Of a DNA stretch of 64,000 nt, positions 17,022 to 26,843 are shown piece by piece. The position numbers and the translations under genes were made by a program. Below the pieces are notes generated by a model. It made no database searches, was not told where the DNA came from, and saw only the letters and a program-made list of their open reading frames with translations. Origin of the DNA: Microbacterium salsuginis (GTDB lineage Bacteria; Actinomycetota; Actinomycetes; Actinomycetales; Microbacteriaceae); contig NZ_JABACI010000001.1 of the NCBI RefSeq assembly GCF_012524205.1, positions 62,001 to 126,000 on the forward strand, written 5' to 3'. Numbering within the stretch: position 1 is the stretch's first letter; every line of letters starts with the position of its first letter.

Positions 17022-18128
17022 TCAGCCCGTCGAGGTCGCGACACCCCGCACCTCGAGGCTGAGCCACCGAGCAAGATCGGCGATCTCGCCATCGACTGCT
17101 CCCGCGAGCTCATCGTCGAACGGCTCGTCCTCGTGCACCGCGAAGACCCGCAGCACGCCCTGCTTGCGGTCGGCCTTCGCGTCCAGCTTGCCCACGAAGC
17201 GGTCGCCGTGCAGGATCGGCAGCGCGAAGTACCCCCACCGCCGCTTGGCGGCGGGCTTGTACATCTCGAGCAGGTACTCGTAGCCGAACAGCTCCTCCAG
17301 CCGCCGTCGATCGAACACCAGACGATCGAAGGGCGACAGCAGCGCGGTTCTCGGTTCGAAGCCCGTCTCGTCGTCTCGCAGCGCCTGTGGATCGACGCGC
17401 CACGTGCCCTCGATGCCGTCCACCACCGCCTCTTCGCCGACGTCACCCACATCGATCGGCTCGAGGGGCTGGGCGATGCCCTTCGCACGAGCAATGCCCA
17501 ACGACGCCAGGCGGCGCTCGGCCCGCTCACGCGCGGCGTCTTCGGCCGAGAGTTCGGGCACGTCTGCCGGGTACACCCGCTCCGCCAGGTCGAACAGTCG
17601 GCCCGCGCGATCCCGGGACGAGATCGCCACCTCGCCGCGCAGCACGAGCATCTCGAGCAGCTGCAGCGTGTTGCGGTTGTTCGTCCACCCGGACGACCGC
17701 CACGAGACCTGGGCCGTGTCGGGGATGTCGGCCGGGCGCAGGGGTCCTTCGCTGCGGAGCCGTTCCAGCACCTCGCGACGGAAGCGGTCGTTCGCCGCGA
17801 GCCACTCGCGCGCGTCGGCGGACCGGGGCCGCTGCCGCATGTCGGGCAGCAGCAGCGGCAGGTCGGTCATCGTCCGATAGAACCCGCCCCACTCGAAGAT
17901 CGCGCGATCCTCCTCCACCAGTCGCACCAGATCCGCCGGCTGATACGGCCAGCCCAGGCGGCTCCACAGGATGTGGTCGGCACTGGGCGCGATCGCCGCG
18001 GTGGGCTCGATGTTGACGATCGTCAGTGCGTCGATCGTCTCGACGATGCCCGCCGGTCGCTCCCCGCTCAGCAGCTGGGCGCGCACGGCGATGCGGCGTG
18101 CCTGCTCACGAGAGAGGCGTTGCGGCAT
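17022..18128 (-). CDS. YcaQ-like winged-helix protein with altered catalytic motif
   Basis: A 368-aa paralogue of the gene at 14796. The family landmarks are present: SREQARRIAVRAQ at the start, DHILWSRLG, the winged-helix middle, and KRRWGYFALPILHGD near the C-terminus. At the position of the QxD catalytic motif the sequence reads Asn39-Ile-Glu41 (TIVNIEPT). The substitution suggests a changed or lost glycosylase activity. ATG 18128 starts three bases after the lemA stop, so the two are probably one transcript. Confidence 0.82.
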   Translation of the reverse strand: MPQRLSREQARRIAVRAQLLSGERPAGIVETIDALTIVNIEPTAAIAPSADHILWSRLGWPYQPADLVRLVEEDRAIFEWGGFYRTMTDLPLLLPDMRQRPRSADAREWLAANDRFRREVLERLRSEGPLRPADIPDTAQVSWRSSGWTNNRNTLQLLEMLVLRGEVAISSRDRAGRLFDLAERVYPADVPELSAEDAARERAERRLASLGIARAKGIAQPLEPIDVGDVGEEAVVDGIEGTWRVDPQALRDDETGFEPRTALLSPFDRLVFDRRRLEELFGYEYLLEMYKPAAKRRWGYFALPILHGDRFVGKLDAKADRKQGVLRVFAVHEDEPFDDELAGAVDGEIADLARWLSLEVRGVATSTG

Positions 18129-18131
18129 GCG

Positions 18132-18698
18132 TCAGAACTGGACCCGCGGGGGTTCCGAGATGGCGGCGCCGTCGATGACCTCGAAGAACTCGCGCTCGTG
18201 GAAGCCCAGATTGCGGGCGAACATGTTGTTGGGGAACACCTTGATCTTGGTGTTCAGCTCGCGCACCCCGCCGTTGTAGAAGCGCCGCGACGCCTGCACC
18301 TTGTCTTCGGTGTCGACGATCGACTGCTGCAGCTGCAGAAAGTTCTGGCTGGCCTGCAGCTGTGGGTAGGCCTCGGCCACGGCGAACAGGGACTTCAGCG
18401 CCTGCTGCATGTGTCCCTCGGCGACACCCGCCTCGGCGGGGCCGGACGCCGACAGCGTCTCGGCGCGTGCGCGAGTGACGTTCTCGAACACCGCCTTCTC
18501 ATGCGCGGCGTAGCCCTTGACGGTCTCGATCAGGTTCGGCAGCAGATCGGCGCGGCGCTTCAGCTGCACCGTGATGTCGCTCCATGCCTCGTCCACGCGG
18601 ACGTTCAGCTGTACGAGCGAGTTGTAGGTCGCCCACAGGTAGATGCCGGCGATCAGCACGAGCGCCACCACGATGATGACCGCGATCAGCCATTCCAT
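18132..18698 (-). CDS. lemA: LemA family membrane protein
   Basis: A 188-aa protein with one N-terminal helix (about 4-24) and a long helical bundle. The family signatures are YNSLVQLNVRVDEAWSDI, QLKRRADLLPNLIETVKGYA, the EN(V) segment and FPNNMFARNLGF near the C-terminus. LemA proteins are widespread, with unclear roles at the envelope, often beside metalloproteases; none is present here. CGGAGT lies upstream of ATG 18698, with a TAGGAT -10 at 18728-18733. Confidence 0.95.
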   Translation of the reverse strand: MEWLIAVIIVVALVLIAGIYLWATYNSLVQLNVRVDEAWSDITVQLKRRADLLPNLIETVKGYAAHEKAVFENVTRARAETLSASGPAEAGVAEGHMQQALKSLFAVAEAYPQLQASQNFLQLQQSIVDTEDKVQASRRFYNGGVRELNTKIKVFPNNMFARNLGFHEREFFEVIDGAAISEPPRVQF

Positions 18699-18727
18699 AA
18701 CTGAGACTCCGTTCGAGGTTTGCCCTC

Positions 18728-18733
18728 ATCCTA
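18728..18733 (-). promoter_or_regulatory. -10 hexamer TAGGAT for lemA
   Basis: On the minus strand TAGGAT predicts a leader of about 23 bases containing the CGGAGT ribosome site of lemA. Confidence 0.5.
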
Positions 18734-18781
18734 GCCACGCGTGCCGAAGCGGAATGCGCCCGCGACCAGGACTCTCAGCCG

Positions 18782-20095
18782 TTACCCACCGAGCACGCGA
18801 TCCAGATACGGGTTGCGCAGCAGCCGGTCGGGATCGAGTCGATCGCGCAGAGCGACGAAGTCGTCGAACCGCGGATAGCGCTCGCGCAGGACACCCGCGT
18901 CCAGCGTGTGCATCTTGCCCCAGTGCGGACGCCCGCCGTGGTGCAGCATGATCTGCTCGACGGCCTCGAAGTACTCCGTGGGGTCCTCCCGCCAATACCG
19001 GTGCACGGCGATGTAGCCCGTCGCCCGGCCGTACGCGGTGGACATCCACACGGCATCGGCCGCCGCGAACCGCACCTCGACGGGGAATGAGATGCGCCAG
19101 CGGCGCTCGTCGACCAGGGCGCGGACCTCGTCGAAGGCCGCCCGCACGTTCTCGACGGGCAGGGCGTACTCCATCTCACGGAATCGCACCGCCCTGGCCG
19201 TCGCGAAGACGCGCGCCGAGGCATCCGTGAACTCCCGATCGCCCCACATGCGCACCGACAGCCGGTTGATGGCCGGGATCGTGACGGGCACGGCACGCGC
19301 GACGCTGCACGCGACCTGATGCAGACCGGTGCCCACGAGTGCGTCGTCGATCCACTTGCCGACGGGGGTGAGCGGATGCCGCGGCGCACTGCCGGGCAGC
19401 CGCGTGTTGGTCTTCGTCATCGCGCGGTCGGTGTGCGGGAACCAGTAGAACTCGAAGTGGTCGGCCGCCGTCGCGCGCTCCTCGAGGGCCGCAAGGACCT
19501 CTTCGAGCGGTTCGGGCTGCTCCACGGCGTGCAGGACGAACGACGGCACGCACTGGAGGGTCACCTCGACCAGGATCCCGAGCGCTCCGAGGCCGAGCGC
19601 CACCGCCGGTACGAGGTCCGGGTTCTCCTCCTCGTCGACGCGCAACAGCTCGCCCGTCGCGGTGACGACCGTCGCGCCGACGACCTGGGTGGCGATGCCA
19701 CCGAACCGGGCTCCGGTGCCGTGCGTCCCGGTCGAGATCGCACCGGCGATCGACTGCCGGTCGATGTCTCCCAGGTTCTCCATCGCCAGTCCGTGGGGCG
19801 CCAGCAGCGCCGGGACCTGGTGCAGGCGCGTGCCTGCGAGGAACGTGGCCCTGGCACGCTCGACATCGACGGAGACGAGCCCTGCCAGATCCCTCAGCTC
19901 GAGGAGCACGCCGGGGGCGACGGCGATGCCGGTGAAGCTGTGTCCGGCGCCGACCGCCTTGATCTGCGCTCCGCGCCCGGCGGCAGCCGTCACCGCCCGC
20001 TGGACGGCCTCGATCGTCGGCGGGAACTCGACGCGCTGAGGACGCACCCGCTCGGACCGTCCCCAGTTCTGCCAGGTGCCGCCCGGACGCGTCAC
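18782..20095 (-). CDS. FAD-linked oxidase, aldonolactone oxidase family
   Basis: A 437-aa flavoenzyme. The PCMH FAD-binding domain (about 15-185) has AVGAGHSFTGIA, where His52 is the likely covalent FAD ligand, and GAISTGTHGTG. The ALO substrate domain (about 190-430) has the HWGK motif (RPHWGKMHT) typical of L-gulonolactone/D-arabinonolactone/alditol oxidases. Those enzymes oxidise sugar lactones or polyols with O2 or another acceptor; the true substrate is unknown. GTG 20095 overlaps the PLP-enzyme stop (GTGA), so the two proteins are translationally coupled. Confidence 0.9.
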   Translation of the reverse strand: MTRPGGTWQNWGRSERVRPQRVEFPPTIEAVQRAVTAAAGRGAQIKAVGAGHSFTGIAVAPGVLLELRDLAGLVSVDVERARATFLAGTRLHQVPALLAPHGLAMENLGDIDRQSIAGAISTGTHGTGARFGGIATQVVGATVVTATGELLRVDEEENPDLVPAVALGLGALGILVEVTLQCVPSFVLHAVEQPEPLEEVLAALEERATAADHFEFYWFPHTDRAMTKTNTRLPGSAPRHPLTPVGKWIDDALVGTGLHQVACSVARAVPVTIPAINRLSVRMWGDREFTDASARVFATARAVRFREMEYALPVENVRAAFDEVRALVDERRWRISFPVEVRFAAADAVWMSTAYGRATGYIAVHRYWREDPTEYFEAVEQIMLHHGGRPHWGKMHTLDAGVLRERYPRFDDFVALRDRLDPDRLLRNPYLDRVLGG

Positions 20096-21348
20096 AGGAA
20101 CGCCTGCCCGTCGCCGCGGTAGGTCGCCACGGTGCCGACCGTGGCGCCGGGCACCGAGCTGTCCACCAGGTGATAGCGATCGATCCGCTCCGCGAGCTCG
20201 CCGCTCTTCGCGTGCCGGAACCACACCCGGTCGCCGACCGCCAGAGCGCGCGCCGCCTCGCCGCGCAGCGGAGTCTGCACTTCGCCCGCCCCCTCGCGGG
20301 CGGCCATCTGCAGATCCGGCGGCCACACGGCTCGCGGCTGCCGCGACTGCAGCGCCGGGCCGGACGCGATCCAGCCGCCGCCGAGGACGGTGGCCACATC
20401 GGGTGCGGGTTTGCGCACGACCTCGAGTGCGAACGCGGCGGCGGGGGCGGGAGTGAACGCTCGGTAGCCGTCGAACAGGTGACCGGCGAGCAGCCCGCTG
20501 CCCGCGGTGAGCTCGGTGACGGAGAGATCGGATGCCGTCAGCTCGAGCGAGCCGGTTCCGCCGCCGTTGACGAACTCCAGAGGTGCGATGTCGCGCAGCG
20601 CGGAGACGATCGCGGCACGCCGCTCGAGCAGCTCCGCCGCGGAGCGTCGCTGCATCCACCGGATCATCGTGTCGCCCGGGCCGGTCGCATCGCCCTGGCC
20701 GGCGATCTGCGCCTCGTACATCATGAGGCCGACGAGCCGGAACCCGTCGCGGCCCGCGATGGTGCGTGCCAGCGCCGCCACCTCTGCGGGTTCGTGCACG
20801 GGCGAGCGGAGGACGCCGACGTGGCCGAGCCCCGGCGCCCGCCATGACGCGTCGGCGTCGATCGCGACGCGCACCTCCGGCCGCGCTGCGGCACCGGCGA
20901 CCGAGTCGACGAGGTCGAGCTGGGCCGGATCGTCGACCATGAGCGTGATCCGCGACAGCGCGTCCTCATCCGCCACGAGCGCGGCGATCGCCGCGCGGTC
21001 CGCGGTGGGGTATCCGAGCACGATGTCGTCGTGAGCGGGCATCTCGCCATGGGGCTTCGAGAGCCACAGCGCCTCCGGCAGCGTGAAGGCCAGGATGCCC
21101 CGGTAACCAGGCAATGCGAGCACCGCGTCGAGCACGGATCGCACGCGCACCGACTTGCTGGCTACGCGGATGGGGACGCCACCGGCACGCACGACCATGT
21201 CGAGGGCGTTGTAGCGCAGCGCATCGACGCTGAGCGCGGCCACCGGCCCGCTCACCGCCGCGACGGCGTGCGACATCGTCCCCCAGAAGGACGAGGGTTG
21301 CTCCCACGGTTTCGTCGCCGGGGTCGTGGACAGCAGATCGAGATTCAT
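20092..21348 (-). CDS. PLP-dependent amino acid deaminase/aldolase (alanine racemase-fold)
   Basis: A 418-aa fold type III PLP enzyme resembling D-serine dehydratase/D-threonine aldolase. The cofactor lysine is Lys65 in PIRVASKSVRVRSVL; the phosphate-binding region includes EFVNGGGTGSLE; the C-terminal RVWFRHAKSGELAER segment fits the metal-binding tail of this group. Substrate is not assigned. It precedes the FAD-linked oxidase with a 4-base overlap. A TAGGCT -10 (21382-21387) lies upstream, separating it from the tRNA. Confidence 0.85.
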   Translation of the reverse strand: MNLDLLSTTPATKPWEQPSSFWGTMSHAVAAVSGPVAALSVDALRYNALDMVVRAGGVPIRVASKSVRVRSVLDAVLALPGYRGILAFTLPEALWLSKPHGEMPAHDDIVLGYPTADRAAIAALVADEDALSRITLMVDDPAQLDLVDSVAGAAARPEVRVAIDADASWRAPGLGHVGVLRSPVHEPAEVAALARTIAGRDGFRLVGLMMYEAQIAGQGDATGPGDTMIRWMQRRSAAELLERRAAIVSALRDIAPLEFVNGGGTGSLELTASDLSVTELTAGSGLLAGHLFDGYRAFTPAPAAAFALEVVRKPAPDVATVLGGGWIASGPALQSRQPRAVWPPDLQMAAREGAGEVQTPLRGEAARALAVGDRVWFRHAKSGELAERIDRYHLVDSSVPGATVGTVATYRGDGQAFL

Positions 21349-21381
21349 ACGTCCCGCTTCGGGTGCGCGCGCATGAGCAAC

Positions 21382-21387
21382 AGCCTA
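21382..21387 (-). promoter_or_regulatory. -10 hexamer TAGGCT for the PLP-enzyme operon
   Basis: TAGGCT on the minus strand predicts a leader of about 27 bases; GGGACG precedes the ATG at 21348. Confidence 0.5.
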
Positions 21388-21403
21388 GGGGCCGCCGGAC
21401 CCG

Positions 21404-21477
21404 TACCCCCGCTGGGACTCGAACCCAGACTGAAGCGATTTTAAGTCGCCTGCCTCTGCCGATTGGGCTACGGGGGC
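21404..21477 (-). tRNA. tRNA-Leu (UAA), short variable loop
   Basis: A 74-base cloverleaf on the minus strand. The acceptor stem is GCCCCCG/CGGGGGT (first pair G-U). The D arm is GCC...GGC, the anticodon stem GGCGA/TCGCT with loop CTTAAAA, the variable loop only TCAGT, the T stem CTGGG/CCCAG with loop TTCGAGT, and the discriminator is A. CCA is not encoded. The anticodon is UAA, which reads the leucine codon UUA, and A73 fits leucine identity. Leucine tRNAs normally carry a long variable arm; this one has five bases, so the amino-acid assignment is less certain than the tRNA call. Confidence 0.85.
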
Positions 21478-21542
21478 GCGGTCGAACCCCGGAGCGGGAT
21501 CGACCGCCCTCAGGCTACCGTCAGACGCTGCAGGACGCGGTC

Positions 21543-22976
21543 TCAGCGGCTGGCCGACACCTTGTCTGCTTCGACCTTCTCGGGCTGATCCGCCTGCTTG
21601 CCGGCGCCGCGAGGCTCGGCCGGCGGAGTGACCGCGGGCTGAACCGGACGCGGGCGCGCCGCGAACTCCTCGAACACGTAGCGGGGGCTCTGCACGGTGG
21701 ACAGGTTGACCAGGTCGCGACCGAGCCAGAAGTTGTTCCACCAGCCCCACAGCACACGCCACTTGCGCTCCCACGACGGCATCGCCAGGCCGTGGTAGCC
21801 GCGGTGGGCGAGCCACGCGATGGGTCCCGTGAGTGCGAGCTTGCCGGACTGGAAGACACCGACCCACAGGCCCAGGCCCGCGACGGCGCCCAGGTTCTTG
21901 TGGAAGTACTCGCGTGGCAGCTCGCCACGCAGCACCCCGACGAGGTTCTTTGCCAGCAGCTTGGCCTGGCGCACGGCGTGCTGCGCGTTGGGCACGCAGT
22001 AGCCGCCGACGCCCCCGCCGGACAGATCGGGCACGGCCGCCACATCACCCGCGGCCCACGCGCCCTCGACGATCTCGTCCTCGCTGCCCACCCGCAGGTC
22101 CGCGCGGGTGCGGATGCGGCCACGCTCCTCCACCGGAAGATCGCCGCCGCGCACCACGGTCGGGTTGGCCATCACACCCGCGGTCCAGATGATCAGATCC
22201 GTCGGCAGCACCTCACCGGTGGACAGCTCGACGTTGCCGTCGACCGCGCCGGTGACCTGCGTGTCGAGGTGGACCGACGCGCCGCGCTTGGCGAGATTCT
22301 TCAGCACCCACTCGCTCGTCTTCAGCGACACCTCGGGCATGATGCGGCCCATCGCCTCGATGAGGTGGAAGTGCGTGTCATCGAACGTGATCCCCGGGTA
22401 GCTCTTCACCAGTGACGAGGCCAGCGACCGCAGCTCGGCGAACACCTCGATACCGGCGAAACCGCCGCCGACCACGACGACCGTCAGCAGCCGGTCACGC
22501 TCGGGACCGGGAGGAAGCACCGAGGCCTTGTCGAAGTTCGACATCAGCTTGTCGCGGATCGCGACAGCCTCCTCGATCGTCTTGAGGCCGATCGCGTTGT
22601 CGGCGATGCCGGGGATCGGGAAGGTGCGCGAGACGGCACCGGCAGTCACCACGATCTGGTCGTATTCGAACTCATACGGCTCACCCGCGATGGGCGTGAT
22701 CGTGGCGACCTTGCCGGCGTGATTGATGCCGGTGACCTTCGCGGCCACCACGTGCGTGCGCTTGAGGTGCCGACGCAGCGCCACCACGGAATGACGAGCC
22801 TCGATCGAGCCCGCCGCCACCTCCGGAAGGAAGGGCTGATACGTCATATACGGCAGCGGATCGACGATCGTCACGTCGGCCTCACCCTTGCGCAACTGCT
22901 TCTCGAGCTTCCAGGCAGTGTAGAAGCCTGCGTAGCCGCCACCGACGATAAGGATCTTGGGCACGGTGTTGGTCAC
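21543..22976 (-). CDS. ndh: Type II NADH dehydrogenase (NDH-2)
   Basis: A 477-aa single-subunit flavoprotein that passes electrons from NADH to quinone without pumping protons. Two Rossmann motifs are visible: FAD-binding ILIVGGGYAGFYTAW and NADH-binding VVVVGGGFAGIEVFAE. AAGDVA closes the FAD site, and the C-terminal region holds amphipathic/aromatic segments (WVGVFQSGKLA, RVLWGWWNNFW) for membrane attachment. The last ~35 residues are a charged, disordered tail. It is separated from the upstream protease by 21 bases and may be co-transcribed with it. Confidence 0.95.
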   Translation of the reverse strand: MTNTVPKILIVGGGYAGFYTAWKLEKQLRKGEADVTIVDPLPYMTYQPFLPEVAAGSIEARHSVVALRRHLKRTHVVAAKVTGINHAGKVATITPIAGEPYEFEYDQIVVTAGAVSRTFPIPGIADNAIGLKTIEEAVAIRDKLMSNFDKASVLPPGPERDRLLTVVVVGGGFAGIEVFAELRSLASSLVKSYPGITFDDTHFHLIEAMGRIMPEVSLKTSEWVLKNLAKRGASVHLDTQVTGAVDGNVELSTGEVLPTDLIIWTAGVMANPTVVRGGDLPVEERGRIRTRADLRVGSEDEIVEGAWAAGDVAAVPDLSGGGVGGYCVPNAQHAVRQAKLLAKNLVGVLRGELPREYFHKNLGAVAGLGLWVGVFQSGKLALTGPIAWLAHRGYHGLAMPSWERKWRVLWGWWNNFWLGRDLVNLSTVQSPRYVFEEFAARPRPVQPAVTPPAEPRGAGKQADQPEKVEADKVSASR

Positions 22977-22997
22977 GAGTGGAGAACTCCTCCTGTG

Positions 22998-24296
22998 TCA
23001 GCGGCTCGGCGTGCGGGACGCCAATCGGATGCGTCGGACAGCTGCGGTGACGCCGAGCGCCACCAGTATAGCCGCCGCTGTGGCGGCAGTGAGCGGCAGC
23101 GTGCCGTACAGCAGGGTGTCGGCATCGGGAAGCAACGGCGAGGACGCCCGCTCGGCCGGTTCGGCGGGCGGGAGCGCCGGAACATCCACGGTCGGCTCCG
23201 GCTCCGCCGGGCGCGGCTCGCTCTGCGCGCGACGATAGACCAGCACCCATTCCTCGAGGCTCCCCATCGGGTTCGAGTCCACCTTTGGCACCGACGCCGA
23301 GACCGCTGCCGCGGCATCCACCAGTCCGTTGCCGTACAGAAGTGGATCGGATTCCGTGGCACCGGCCGGCGGGCGCGCCGTGCGGACGATGCGATTGATC
23401 ACGTTGTCGGCGTCGAGGTCGGGGTGCGCCGCGCGCACGAGTGCCGCGATGCCTGCGACGATCGGGGCCGCGCCGCTCGTGCCGTCCCACACGACGATCT
23501 GGCCGTCGGCCGAAACCCCCAGCAGCTCCTCGCTCGGTGCGGCCACGCCGATCGTGATGCCCTGTGTGGACGCGTCGACGCTCGCGTTGCCCTGCGGGTC
23601 GACACCGGCCACGGTCAGCACCCCCGGGATCGTGGCAGGGGCACCCACCCGGGTGGTGCCGCTCGCCCGGTTTCCGGCGGCGACGACCACCACGACGTCG
23701 TTCTCGAACGCGTAGAGGAACGCGTCGTCCCAGCTCTCGGGCCAGTCGGGCACGTTCGTCGTGAGCGACATGTTGATGATGTCGGCGCCATGGTCAACCG
23801 ACCACCGGATCGCCTCGGCGATCTGGTCGGCGAAGGGACGCGTGGCCGTCGAGCCGAAGCCGACCGAGACCGACAGCAGCTGCGCCTCCGGCGCGACGCC
23901 GATCATGCCGGTGTCGGGACCGGTGCCCCGGCCCGCAGCGAGCGAGGCGACCCAGCTACCGTGGTCGGCGTCGACGGCCCCGACGGGAGTACGCCCGTCG
24001 TCCGAGCCGACACCCGATACGTCGGTGCCCCCGCTCACGGCTCCTGTGAACTCGACCGGGCCGCGCGCGATGCCCGTGTCGATGACGGCGATCGTGACGC
24101 CAGCACCGCGCGTGGTCTCCCACGCCTTCTCGATCCCGTAGTCCTCGAGCCAGTACTCCGCGGCGCGGACCGGGTCCTCGGCCGGCGGCGTCGGCGCGAC
24201 CGCGGGCGGCGTCGACGCCTGCGCGGCCGCCGAAGGCGCCACCGCGAGGCTGAGCGCGAGTCCCGCGGCCGCCGCGGCGAGCAGGCGCCGTGTCAT
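22998..24296 (-). CDS. Subtilisin-like serine protease (mycosin-like)
   Basis: A 432-aa secreted, membrane-anchored S8 peptidase. It has a signal peptide (about 1-26), a catalytic domain with Asp73 (VIDTG), His112 (DHGSWVAS), oxyanion Asn209 (AAGN) and Ser274 (DGTSGAAP), a Pro/Glu-rich linker, and a C-terminal helix (about 398-420) with a short basic tail. That layout matches mycosins (MycP) of type VII secretion, but no secretion gene is nearby. ATG 24296 overlaps the DUF501 stop (ATGA), so it belongs to the eno-ftsB-DUF501 operon. Confidence 0.9.
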   Translation of the reverse strand: MTRRLLAAAAAGLALSLAVAPSAAAQASTPPAVAPTPPAEDPVRAAEYWLEDYGIEKAWETTRGAGVTIAVIDTGIARGPVEFTGAVSGGTDVSGVGSDDGRTPVGAVDADHGSWVASLAAGRGTGPDTGMIGVAPEAQLLSVSVGFGSTATRPFADQIAEAIRWSVDHGADIINMSLTTNVPDWPESWDDAFLYAFENDVVVVVAAGNRASGTTRVGAPATIPGVLTVAGVDPQGNASVDASTQGITIGVAAPSEELLGVSADGQIVVWDGTSGAAPIVAGIAALVRAAHPDLDADNVINRIVRTARPPAGATESDPLLYGNGLVDAAAAVSASVPKVDSNPMGSLEEWVLVYRRAQSEPRPAEPEPTVDVPALPPAEPAERASSPLLPDADTLLYGTLPLTAATAAAILVALGVTAAVRRIRLASRTPSR

Positions 24297-24811
24297 CCGG
24301 ACGTTCCCGGCTGCGCGCACACGCAGCGCTGCGGCGACCACGTCGACATCGCCAGCGCGCGGTCGCCGATGGGGTTGACCCCGGGACCGGCCGCGAGGGC
24401 GTGTCCTGCCAGAGCGTGCAGGCATTTCACCCGCGTCGGCATGCCTCCCGCCGAGATCCCCGAGATCTCTTCGACCTCGCCGTACTCGGCGCGATCCCGC
24501 AGATACGCAGCGTGGGCCTGCGCATAGGCGACGGCGAGGTCCTCGTCGGCGGCGAGCTCATCGTTGAAGGCGCGCATGACGTGATCGGCTTCGAGCACGG
24601 ACATGGCCGCCGTGGCCGCGGGATGCGTCAGGTAGTAGAACGTGGGGAAAGGGGTGCCGTCGGGCAGCCGGGGCGAGGTGGCCACCACCGTCGGGTTGCC
24701 GCACACGCAGCGCGCCGCAACGCCGATCACGCCTCTCGCGGGGCGGCCGAGCTGCTCGCGCAGCACGGCGAGGTCGGCCTCGCTGACCGCGGGGAACGGC
24801 GGGGTCGTCAC
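24293..24811 (-). CDS. DUF501 protein
   Basis: A 172-aa cytoplasmic protein with the DUF501 core: LGRPARGVIGVAARCVCGNP, the TFYYLTHP segment, and GISAGGMPTRVKCLHALAGH. Cysteines in RCVCGNP, VKCLHAL and the C-terminal RCVCAQ suggest metal binding. It lies between ftsB and a downstream enzyme gene, as in many actinobacteria where ppx follows; here a mycosin-like protease follows instead. GTG 24811 has GGAGG five bases upstream. Function unknown. Confidence 0.92.
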   Translation of the reverse strand: MTTPPFPAVSEADLAVLREQLGRPARGVIGVAARCVCGNPTVVATSPRLPDGTPFPTFYYLTHPAATAAMSVLEADHVMRAFNDELAADEDLAVAYAQAHAAYLRDRAEYGEVEEISGISAGGMPTRVKCLHALAGHALAAGPGVNPIGDRALAMSTWSPQRCVCAQPGTSG

Positions 24812-24894
24812 AGGGGCCTCCAGGTCGCGGGGGTCGAGACAGTCGTGGTCAGAGTACCGGCGACGCCTGGGACGGCGCTGGACCGCGCCGCACG

Positions 24895-25437
24895 TCAGGG
24901 TGTCGGCGTGGAGCCGGGATCGGGGACGCCGACCGTGACCGGTGCGACGGTCTGCGCGAGGCCTGCCTCGGTCACCGACCGCACGAGCTGCGACATCCAG
25001 TCGGTCCGGGTCTGCTCGACGTCATCGCTCACGGGCGCCTGCTCCTGCGGCTCGAGCTCGGGAGGCAGATCGTCGTCGACGAGATAGATCACTTCGCCGG
25101 GCTTGACGTAGTACAGACGCTCGCGCGCCTGCGTGGTGATGTACGCGGGATCGTTCCAGCGCTCGCGCTGCGACTCGAGCTCTTCGACCTGATCGCGGCT
25201 GAGCTGCACCGCCGCCTCGAGCGCCGCGATCTGCTGCCGCTGATCGACGTACGTGCCGATCGTGGGCACCAGCACGAATGCGGCCAGGACGACCAGACCG
25301 AGCATGATGACCATGAAGCCCGACAGCCGGATGCCGCCGAGCCACTCCCGCACATCCACCGGTCGTCGCGGAGGGCGCTGCCGCGGCGGGCGCGCGGCAC
25401 CGGCGGGACGGGAAGAGGGAGCCGTCGTGTTCGCCAC
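24895..25437 (-). CDS. ftsB: FtsB/DivIC-type septum formation initiator
   Basis: A 180-aa single-pass division protein: a basic, Pro/Arg-rich cytoplasmic N-terminus, one helix at about residues 38-60, then a coiled coil (QIAALEAAVQLSRDQVEELE) and the family segment WNDPAYITTQARERLYYVKPGE. The coiled coil is where FtsB pairs with FtsL in the divisome. GTG 25437 is preferred over ATG 25455 because GAGAGGGGGAG precedes it. The location after eno is conserved in actinobacteria. Confidence 0.9.
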   Translation of the reverse strand: MANTTAPSSRPAGAARPPRQRPPRRPVDVREWLGGIRLSGFMVIMLGLVVLAAFVLVPTIGTYVDQRQQIAALEAAVQLSRDQVEELESQRERWNDPAYITTQARERLYYVKPGEVIYLVDDDLPPELEPQEQAPVSDDVEQTRTDWMSQLVRSVTEAGLAQTVAPVTVGVPDPGSTPTP

Positions 25438-25466
25438 GGCTCCCCCTCTCGTCATCCGTCGTCGCG

Positions 25467-26810
<1,344 letters not shown>

Positions 26811-26843
26811 GTGATCCGCATGGCGCGGCCACAGGCATACAGG

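Noticed and set aside
22998..24811. A type VII secretion locus
   Set aside because: Only the mycosin-like protease is present; no WXG100, EccB, EccC, EccD or EccE-like gene occurs nearby, and the neighbours are division and glycolysis genes.
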